Shown here piece by piece: positions 47,020 to 55,952 of a stretch of 64,000 bases of DNA. Below the pieces are notes generated by a model that saw only the letters and a list, made by a program, of their open reading frames with translations, was not told where the DNA came from and did not search any database. Origin of the DNA: Orobanche coerulescens (Eukaryota; Streptophyta; Magnoliopsida; Lamiales; Orobanchaceae); the NCBI GenBank assembly GCA_033398695.1, contig CM065811.1, positions 118,715,501-118,779,500 on the forward strand. Direction: 5' to 3'. Position 1 is the first letter of the stretch. Every line of letters begins with the position of its first letter. The translations under genes were made by a program, and so were the position numbers.

Positions 47020-47624
47020 TAGAAGATGTTTTAGTCAAGGTAGATAAATTCATCTTTCCAGCTGATTTCATTGTGCCCGGTATAGAGAAGGACCAAGACA
47101 TCCCAATTATTTTGGGAAGACCATTCTTAGCTACCGGCCGAACTCTCATTGACGGGGAAAAAGGGAGACTCACTCTGCGGGTTCAAGATGAGCAAGTCAC
47201 TTTCCAAGTGTTTAAATCCTTTCCGTGTCCAAGTAGTGTTGAGAAGAGTTCACAAATTCAAAGTGTAGATACCTTTGCAAAGGACGCACACCGGAAGAGT
47301 TTTCGGTCAAAGTGTTCAGAATCCGTTCCAGATGCTCCGACATCTAAGAAAAATGTAGAACGAGTCGCATATCTTAGGCATTTGGACATGTCATCATCAT
47401 CAACCGTTCACCCACCAATGAAAAATCCTCATGCTGTCATAAGTTCGTTCGAGAAAAAGGAGAATAAGCCGGATGTAAAACGGGTGCCAAGTCATGTGAA
47501 AAATGAGTGTTTCGGAAAGTTGTTTTTATTAAAATCTTTTCGCAAAGAACATTGGGTGTCCAAACCGAAAATCGGATTGTTAAAGACCAATGGTCAAAAA
47601 TTTAAAACAAACTTTAACGGTTGA
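47020..47624 (+). pseudogene. Element J: protease C-terminus with pol core deleted
   Basis: After the G-run frameshift the frame continues KVDKFIFPADFIVPG, IPIILGRPFLATGRTLID and LTLRVQDEQVTFQVF, the end of Athila protease. Next come about 130 residues without a recognised domain, ending GLLKTNGQKFKTNFNG, which may be a remnant of the integrase tail. RT, RNase H and the integrase core are absent, so J is a non-autonomous Athila relative. The identification of the tail is tentative. Confidence 0.75.
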
Positions 47625-48362
47625 TGGACGGGGCGGAGTTCAAATGGTGTTTGCGAAAATCAAACTGATTTTCAAAAAGTCCGGCTGAAGACTATAAACT
47701 TAGCGCTTCTCGGGAGGCAACCTGAGTATTAGTTGTAGATTTTTGTGTTTTAGTATTTTCTTGCATTTTTGGATCTTTATTTTTTGTCATTTTAGCTTGG
47801 ATATGCTTATCTCTCATGATCTTGATGTTTTCTTTTGAAAATTCTGTGCAGGAATTGTCCCAGGGAAAAATTCAGCATTGGGCCGCGGCACAAGGAAAAT
47901 GAGCCGCGGCACACACAAGTCAAAAAAAAGAGGCTAAACTTCCTGTACTCTGTGCTGCGGCACGAACTTATTGAGCCGCGACACACTTGATCCCTGAGCC
48001 GCGGCACGTTGCTGCTGAGCCGCGGCACGCCAATTTCCAAAAGATAAGCCCTGGACGCTGTACTCTGTGCCGCGGCACGGACTAAATTAGCCACAGCACA
48101 CTAACACTACGAGCCGTGGCACCCGTATACTGAGCCGCGGCACAAGGCGATGGAACAAAGAAGCCTGAACAAGTTGTACTCTGGGCCACGACTCACTTAA
48201 GCTGTGCTGTGGCCCCCGTTCGGAAGTTCAAAAGCCCAGGTACCTTTATAACACGAATTGGCCAACACACCAGGTAAACTTCTTCCTCTCCTATGCACAA
48301 GCGATCGGCCGAGAACTTCTTCTCATCTTCTTCTTCCTCTTGCATACTACAATCCAAATCAG
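47625..48362 (+). promoter_or_regulatory. Internal promoter region of element J (palindromes, TATA, exon 1)
   Basis: Non-coding DNA after a pol-end-like GGGAGGCAACC word. Twelve exact or degenerate copies of GAGCCGCGGCAC lie at 47881-48215, the same motif as in the J LTRs. TTTATAA follows at 48245-48251, then a CT-rich leader ending AATCAG|GTAATC at 48362/48363. The layout matches the LTR promoters and points toward the env-like ORF. Promoter activity is inferred. Confidence 0.6.
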
Positions 48363-48898
48363 GTAATCCTCAATCCCTTAATCCTTATTCATACATGATT
48401 TGAGAACTAAGGTATGGTTATGTTTATATTCTTAGTTTTTCTTTTTCAAAGACCTATCAAGAATTGAGTTGGGCATAGGAAGTTTTTTATTGATTATGGA
48501 TGTTATCTGTCGATTATGAATGAATTGTGTATGTTATATATCGTTTGTCATGATGATCGATTTCAGGATGTTATTTTTGGGGATTGAATCAAGTTATTAC
48601 AATGTTTGTTCTTCATTGGAACTCATGCAGTCAAGGTGTTCGATGAAATGCATGAATGAAAATTTTTCTTTGTTAAGTCAATGTTTTGAAACTTTGTGCA
48701 AACGAAATTATTTATGAATTTACAGCGTATCCCAACCCTTATGACAAGTTTAAACGTGAAAGCTCAATTTTAATTTTCTCTCACGGCGGTGCTAGCTCGT
48801 TAAACTCTTTATTCACGTTTTGCATATCTTTAGTCAAACACAGTCAAGTGGTGTTGTTTCCTTATAGCTTAAGTGAATTCCGGTGTTTATCTTTTCAG
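48363..48898 (+). other. Predicted intron before the env-like ORF
   Basis: The donor is CAG|GTAATC and the acceptor TTTATCTTTTCAG|GA, 536 bp apart. The acceptor is 9 nt before an ATG in good context (GCCATGGCC). The interval is AT-rich and non-coding. Splicing is predicted from sequence only. Confidence 0.55.
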
Positions 48899-48907
48899 GA
48901 ACTCGCC

Positions 48908-50053
48908 ATGGCCAGAAAGAGAGAGGTTAGCACAAGGGCTAGGACGCAATCGTCCCCCACACGAGGGGAAACTTCACAGAGCCGAGCCGAGTTGGAGTCG
49001 CACCAATTCTCCGACCTGGAGATTCATAAAATATTTAATGAAAAAATCCGTCCTCGACCTTTGATTTCGGAGCGGGGATTCACTCCATCCCCCCAGGACG
49101 GGGAGCTTCTGACGATGATCGATGAGATGGGGTGGGCCCGTTTTGCTGCACCTCCCGAGCCGGTGGTGATCTCCATTGTACAGGAGTTTTATGCTAGCGC
49201 TCTGCTGAAGCATATCCGAGCAGGGTAGATGATACCGCAGTCAGATACTCGAACGCAGGTCATTATCCGAGGCATTACGGTGGATTTTTCAGTAGCCGCC
49301 ATCCGGAGATTATTCGAGCTACTTGTGGTTGACGATACAGCGTATACGCGAGCTATGAGTAGCCTCACGAGGGAGGTCCTGCTCGAGACACTCACCCAGC
49401 CCGGTTCGGACTAGGAGACACGCGCCCCGGGTTCCTCGGCCTTCTACTTTAAGAGCTCGCGCCTCAGTCGGCTCGGGCGAGCCTGGTTGTATTTCATCTG
49501 CGCTCGTGTAGATCCTACCTCGCAGATTCGCTTTGTTTTACTCTCTCGTGCCCGTACACTATATGCCATCACTTCCGGGCTAAGATTTGATGTGTCCCCT
49601 CTTCTGGTCCGATCTATTCTGCTGTGTATTCAAGGAGGGGCCAAGACGGGGCTGAAGCACCCCTCTCTCATCTGCGCTCTACGCTGGCAGTCGGGCATGA
49701 CGTGGTCGGATGATGAGCCGATGCTAGCCCCCCAGGGTCCGATTGATCATCGCATCATTTTGCACTTCGGCCAGTGGGTTGGAGCGCCGGCACATGCTCG
49801 GGGGCGAGGATTTCTACTTGATGAGGCACACGAGCAGTCCCCCGAGCCTCTTCTTCTGACGCATGGGCAGGCAGAGTCCAGCCCGCAGAGAGCACTTGCA
49901 AGCGATGTTCGACGGCCTGAGAGAGGAGATGAGGAGAGAGAGAGAGAGTCACTTGACTGCTTGGAGAGAGGAGATGAGGATAGAGAGAGAGAGAGACATA
50001 TGGCTTCCCTGAGAGAGGAGATTCAGACGGAGAGAGAGAGAGCATCATCGTAG
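48908..50053 (+). pseudogene. Env-like ORF of Athila element J (plant transposon protein domain)
   Basis: One frame of 382 codons from ATG 48908. It starts with a basic Ser/Arg/Thr-rich segment (ARKREVSTRARTQSS). It continues into a region resembling the putative plant transposon protein family found in the env position of Athila elements (GWARFAAPPEPVVISIVQEF, VIIRGITVDFSVAAIRRLF, LYFICARVDPTSQ, RARTLYAITSGLRFDV). It ends in a charged Glu/Arg coiled-coil-like region coded by GAGAGA runs. Two in-frame TAG codons (49226 and 49412) and a terminal TAG (50051) interrupt it. The short copy at 53160 has CAG at the last position. Function is unknown in the family; the env name reflects position only. 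Confidence 0.75.
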
Positions 50054-50067
50054 CCGTCTGAGATGAG

Positions 50068-50253
50068 ATGAGAGAGCAGGCCCGCCGGGCCAACCGACGT
50101 GAGACGAGGCGCCTGGCAGCGAGAGATGCTTACCACCAGGAGCACCTTGCTGTATGGACGGCCCACATTATGCACCCGGACGGGCCTTTCATCCCACCAG
50201 TTCGGCCAGCCACGCCACCCTCCTCGCCGGACGACGCCGACACCAGTTCATGA
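50068..50253 (+). pseudogene. C-terminal extension of the env-like ORF in a shifted frame
   Basis: EQARRANRRETRRLAARDAY, then HIMHPDGPFIPPVRPATPP and a Ser/Asp end. The same frame exists at 53178-53363 in the short unit. A duplicated GAGAT just upstream shifts frame in both copies, so the break predates their separation. Confidence 0.6.
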
Positions 50254-51525
50254 GCAGATAGTAGGGGATTACTTGACCTTTTCTTTTATTGCATATTACA
50301 TTTTGTGAACATTGAGGTCAATGTACGTCCTAAGTTTGGGGGGGGGGGGGTTTACATTCTGTTGCTGTACTTATTCGTTTGCATTTTTTCGTTATTTTTC
50401 GTTTTTTTTTTGTTGCTAGCCTTGCTTGTCGTGATATTATTTGCATTCGTGAATTTTTCGTGCTTCTTTTTGTGTAAAACTGATGTTACAATATTGATTT
50501 CTCGAGGAAGAAACAGTTGAGTTTTAGTTGAGTTGCAGTCAGTGATATCTGTTTCTGTTGAGTATTCATTTAGGTCCGAAATTTTTCGTTTTTGTAGAAA
50601 TCTTAGCAGATAAGAAAGGAGACATACGTGTTTTCAAATCTCCGTCTATACGTTTGGTTACACTTTTCGCGTAGCTAGTTGTCCAGTAACATGAGTCGTG
50701 TTGGCACTTGATTTGAGTTTAGAGTCGGACAGTTTTTTCCAAATAGTCGAGTTATTATTTGTTCTATGATGGAAAGTCTAGTAACCGGGGGTATTCACGT
50801 GACCCGTTGTTTACTCTCGCGTAAAACGACAACCCTAATTAGACTATTGGTTTAGAGATTTCGCATGTGCCGATGATGGGAAGCCTAGTAACCGGGGGTA
50901 TTCGCGTGACCCGTTGTTTACTCTCGCGTAAAACAGCGACCTTGAATCGGACATGCAGGAATGGCTATTCGAGTTGTTTCTCCGCTGTGGAGGGAAACTA
51001 AGTAACTAGAAGCATTCATGTGCCCCATGAGTGTCTTTTATGTCAAACGGTTCCCCAATACATGAGAATGGAATTCCACCCTAGGATTGTCCCGATGAAA
51101 CACCCCGAGATCCGAACCTAGTGGTCAACTCGAATCATCTTATTGAGCATATATAAGGGAATACTGTCCGAGGGTTATTTTTGATGACGAAACTCTTGAA
51201 ATTTTTGCCACTAGACTGTGGGACTGGGCGAGTTGGCTCATTTATTTTAACCCTTCATATTGGCGGTCGGATAAATTCACGCTTGTTAATTTTTGAGCTT
51301 GATTTTCTTCATGAATGATTGATTGGGACTGAAATTGGTTACTTTGTGGAATCAGTGTTCTGGATGTGACTCACTATTACGATACTTGTATTATTCTTTG
51401 AAAATTTCAGGGTAGTATTGATTAAGTTGAGCACTATGGATTTGCACGATCATTCACGATATTCTTTTATTTGTAATCAATTCTTCTTGCTTGAGGACAA
51501 GCAAAGGCTCAAGTTTGGGGGTATT
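50254..51525 (+). mobile_element. 3' non-coding region and polypurine tract of element J
   Basis: Includes a poly-G run (about 50339-50350), a T-rich stretch open for about 70 codons, and three roughly 107-112-bp degenerate tandem units at 50767-51050 (word TAGTAACCGGGGGTATTC). The polypurine tract is AAGTTTGGGGGTA, just before LTR J2 at 51526. The same arrangement is repeated at 53400-54633. Confidence 0.7.
50767..51050. repeat. Three degenerate ~110-bp tandem units
   Basis: Units start near 50768, 50875 and 50988. The first two are close copies and the third is diverged. They are duplicated at about 53876-54160 in the short unit. Confidence 0.75.
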
Positions 51526-52840
51526 TGTTAGGCTTATTTTTATACGCTTATTTATCATTATTTTGTATTCCTTTTATGATTAAATCTGCATAAAAGAGCT
51601 TTTAATGCACTATTCTTATATGTTTTGCAGTAAATTGGAGTCCGGAAGCCGAAACGATGAAAACAGGCAAAAACGGCAAATTTTGGCCTGGGGCCGCGGC
51701 ACAAACCAAGTGAGCCGCGGCACACGAAGACAACCAGCGAGCCCCGAGTGGACTGTACCGGGGGCCGCGGCACAAGGATGCTGAGCCGCAGCCCATGAGG
51801 AAAAACGCGTGCCCAGGCATATGCGCTGATCAAGGTGAGCTGCGGCACAGATTAAGTGAGCCGCGGCCCACGAGGCGGTTTTGGTGTGTTCTTCGCGGTT
51901 CTGGGCTGTTTTTGGAGCCTGTTCCCAACCTAACTCCCGGACGCGTTTTGGAGGCTGAGAAAAGTTATAAATAGGTATTGAAGGTCATAAAAGGATTATC
52001 ATCGGAGGATCATCGCGGAATAGAGGATCGAAGGACAAAGAAACAGAAGACACCAAGGAGCAGAGAGCGGAAGCAGAAGAACGGAGGAATCCGAGTTCTT
52101 CATCTGCGTTTGATCTTTATGCTTTCATTAATTATTTCTGTAGTTTTATTCTTTAGCATGTCAGGCTAAAACCCTGTTCTAGGATTTTGATGAAACTGAG
52201 GTTTTGACGGATTTACTTTGATTATCTATATAATTCCCTTCTCTATTGAGTTTTCCCAATCGTTCTTAATGCTTTCAATTGTGTGGCCTATAATTGAATT
52301 GTTTTAATTACGCAACTCGAATCGGGAGAGGAGAGTTGGTGAGGAAATATTGGTGAGAACCGTTTTATCTTGTGAGATAGGAATATACTCATAGGAACTA
52401 CGTGGCCTTTTTGAAGATTCTGTGCCTTTTGCCTATTGTCGAATTAATTCACCTAGGAATAGAGTGTATTATTCGCCTTAGAAAAATCTACTGACCTCGG
52501 GCGAGGCGGTAGAGTACTTTAGCAACCTTCGCCTTCAATAAATTGGGAAATCATTAACTTCAGATAATCAAGTGTAAATTCGGATAAACCGAGGTGGAGT
52601 CACAATCCTAGATTTATTTCTTATTTGATTTCCTTTCTTCAAGCGATCGTTTTTACTGTTTATTCTTTTATTGGTTTTCTTTAGTTATTACTTGCATCCC
52701 AAATTTCGACAGTTCAAATAAAATTAGAATACATATAAATCGGTAATTAGTAATTCAGTCCTCGTGGGAACGATATCTTACTCATCATTTTATTACTTGT
52801 CTACGATAACGTGCACTTGCGTTAAACGAAATTCGCAACA
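51526..52840 (+). mobile_element. LTR J2 (middle LTR)
   Basis: A 1315-bp LTR from TGTTAGG to GCAACA, directly after a polypurine tract and directly before a primer-binding site. It therefore serves as 3' LTR of the long unit and 5' LTR of the short unit. Its segment just upstream of the TATA box (about 51890-52000) differs clearly from J1 and J3. Confidence 0.9.
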
Positions 52841-54633
52841 AGTTTTTGGCGTCGTTGCCGGGGACTGATTATTCCACTATTATCGATTTCAGTATTTCTA
52901 ATCAGGGGCGAGGATTTCTACTTGATGAGGCACACGAGCAGTCCCCCGAGCCTCTTCTTCTGACGAATGGGCAGGCAGAGTCCAGCCTGCCGCCCGACAG
53001 AGAGCACTTGCAGGCGATGTTCGAAGGCCTGAGAGAGGAGATGAGGAGAGAGAGAGAGTCACTTGACTGCTTGGAGAGAGGAGATGAGGAGAGAGAGAGA
53101 GAGAGCCATCTGGCTACCCTGAGAGAGGAGCTTCAGACGGAGAGAGAGAGAGCATCATCACAGCCGTCCGAGATGAGATGAGAGAGCAGGCCCGCCGGGC
53201 CAACCGACGTGAGATGTGGCGTCTGGCAGCGAGAGATGCTTACCACCAGGAGCACCTTGCTACATGGACGGCCCACATTATGCACCCGGACGGGACTTTC
53301 ATCCCACCAGTTCGGCCAGCCACGCCACCCTCCTCGCCGGACGACGCCGGCACCAGTTCATGAGCGGACAGTAGGGGAGTACTTGACCTTTTCTTTTATT
53401 GCATATTACATTTTATGAACATTGAGGTCAATGTACGTCCTAAGCTTGGGGGGGGGTTTACTTTCTGTTGCTATACTTATTCGTTTGCATTTTTCGTTAT
53501 TTTTCGTTATTTTTTTTTGTTGCTAGCCTTGCTTGTCGTGATATTATTTGCATTCGTGAATTTTTCGTGCTTCTTTTTGTGTAAAACTGATGTTACGGTA
53601 CTGATTTCTCGGGGAAGAAACGGTTGAGTTTTAGTTGAGTTGCAGTCAGTTATATCTGTTTCTGTTGAGTATTCATTTAGGTCCGAAATTTTTCGTTTTC
53701 GTAGAAATCTTAGCAGATAAGAAAGGAGACATACGTGTTTTCTAAATCACCGTCTATACGTTTGGTTACACTTTTCACGTAGCTAGTTGTCCAGTAACAT
53801 GAGTCATGTTGGCACTTGATTTGAGTTTAGAGTCGGACAGTTTTTCCCAGATAGTCGAGTTGTTATTTGTTCTATGATGGGAAGTCTAGTAACCGGGGGT
53901 ATTCACGTGACCCGTTGTTTACTCTTGCGTAAAACGACAACCCTGATTAGACTAGTGGTTTAGAGATTTCGCATGTGCCGATGATGGAAAGCCTAGTAAC
54001 CGGGGGTATTCGCGTGACCCATTGTTTACTCTCGCGTAAAACAGCAACCTTGAATCGGACATGCGGGAATGGCTATTCGAGTTGTTTCTCCGCTGTGGAG
54101 GGGAACTTAGTAACTAGAAGCATCCATGTGCTCCATGAGTGTCTTTTACGTCTAACGGTTCCCCAATACATGAGAATGGAATTCCACCCTAGGATTATAC
54201 CAATGAAACACCCCGAGATGCGAACCTAGTGGTCAACTCGAATCATCTTATTGAGCATATATAAGGGAATACTGTCCGAGGGTTATTTTTGATGACGAAA
54301 CTCTTGAAATTTTTGCCACTAGACTGTGGTACTGGGCGAGTTGGCTCGTTTATTTTAACCCTTCATATTGGCGGTCGGATAAATTCACGCTTGTTAATCT
54401 TTGAGCTTGATTTTCTTCATGAACGATTGATTAGGACTGAAATTGGTTATTTTGTGGAATCAGTGTTCTGGATGTGACTCACTATTACGATACTTGTATT
54501 ATTCTCTGAGGATTTCAGGGTAGTATTGATTAAGTTGAGCACAATGGATTTGTACGATCATTCACGATATTCTTTTATTTGTAACCAATTCTTCTTGCTT
54601 GAGGACAAGCAAAGGCTCAAGTTTGGGGGTATT
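52841..54633 (+). mobile_element. Short internal region (deletion derivative of J)
   Basis: Primer-binding site TGGCGTCGTTGCCGGGGA (52847-52864) and about 40 bp of leader join directly, at about 52904, to the env-like tail equivalent to 49801. Gag, protease and the internal promoter are absent. An open frame 52846-53181 covers the charged env-like tail. The 3' region, tandem units and polypurine tract are retained, giving 1793 bp. Confidence 0.85.
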
Positions 54634-55952
54634 TGTTAGCATATTTTTATACGCTTATTTATTATTATTTTGTATTCCTTTTATGATTAAATCTGCATAA
54701 ATGAGCTTTTAATGCACTATTCTTATATGTTTTGCAGGAAATTGGAGTCCGAAAGCCGAAACGATGAAAACGGGCAAAAACGCCAAATTTTTTGCCTGGG
54801 AACGCGGCACAAACCAAGTGAGCCGCGGCACACGAAGACAACCAGCGAGCCCCGAGTGGACTGTACCGGGGGCCGCGGCACAAGGATGCTGAGCCGCGGC
54901 CCATGAGGAAAAACGCGCGCCCAGGCATATGCGCTGAGCAGGGTGAGCCGCGGCACAGTTTAAGTGAGCCGCGGCCCACGGGGCGGTTTTTATAGAGATT
55001 GCCGTGTTTCTGGGCCGTTTTGGAGCCTGTTCCTGACCTAATCACACGGACGCATTTTAGAGGCTGAAGAGAGTTATAAATAAGGGTTGAAGGTCTGAAA
55101 TAGGGGATTATCATCGGAGGATCATCGCGGAATAGAGGATCAAAGGACAAAGAAACAGAAGACACCAAGGAGCAGAGAGCGGAAGCAGAAGAACGGAGGA
55201 ATCCGAGTTCTTCATCTGCGTTTGATCTTTATGTTTTCATTAATTATTTCTGTATTTTTATTCTTTAGTATGTCAGGCTAAAACCCTGTTCTAGGATTTT
55301 GATAAAACTGAGCTTTTGACGAATTTACTTTGACTATCTATATAATTCCCTTTTCTGTTGAGTTTTCCCAATTGTTCTTAATGCTTTCAATTGTGTGGCC
55401 TATAATTGAATTGTTTTAATTACGCAACTCGAATCGGGAGAGGAGAGTTGGTGAGGAAATATTGGTGAGAACCGTTTTATCTTGTGAGATAGGAATATAC
55501 TCATAGGAACTACGTGGCCTTTTTGAAGATTCTGTGCCTTTTGCCTATTGTCGAATTAATTCACCTAGGGATAGAGTGTATTATTCGCCTTAGAAAAATC
55601 TACTGACCTCGGGAGAGGCGGTAGAGTACTTTAGCAACCTTCGCCTTCAATAAATTGGGAAATCATTAACTTCAGATAATCGAGTGTAAATTCGGATAAA
55701 CCGAGGTGGAGTCACAATCCTAGATTTATTTCTTATTTGATTTCCTTTCTTCAAGCGATCGTTTTTACTGTTTATTCTTTTATTGGTTTTCTTTAGTTAT
55801 TACTTGCATCCCAAATTTCGACAGTTCAAATAAAATTAGAATACATATAAATCGGTAATTAATAATTCAGTCCTCGTGGGAACGATATCTTACTCACCAT
55901 TTTATTACTTCTCTACGATAACGTGCACTTGCGTTAAACGAAATTCGCAACA
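54634..55952 (+). mobile_element. LTR J3 (outer 3' LTR)
   Basis: A 1319-bp LTR from TGTTAGC to GCAACA followed by the CCAAC duplication. Its U3 and early R match J1 (for example TATAGAGATTGCCG). From about 55450 on it shares J2-specific bases (TTGGTGAGAACC, ACGTGGCC, CACCTAGG). It is therefore mosaic. Confidence 0.9.

Noticed and set aside
48908..50053. Reading the env-like ORF as a true viral envelope gene
   Set aside because: It resembles the plant transposon protein family in Athila elements. No signal peptide or fusion features are visible; only its position is env-like.
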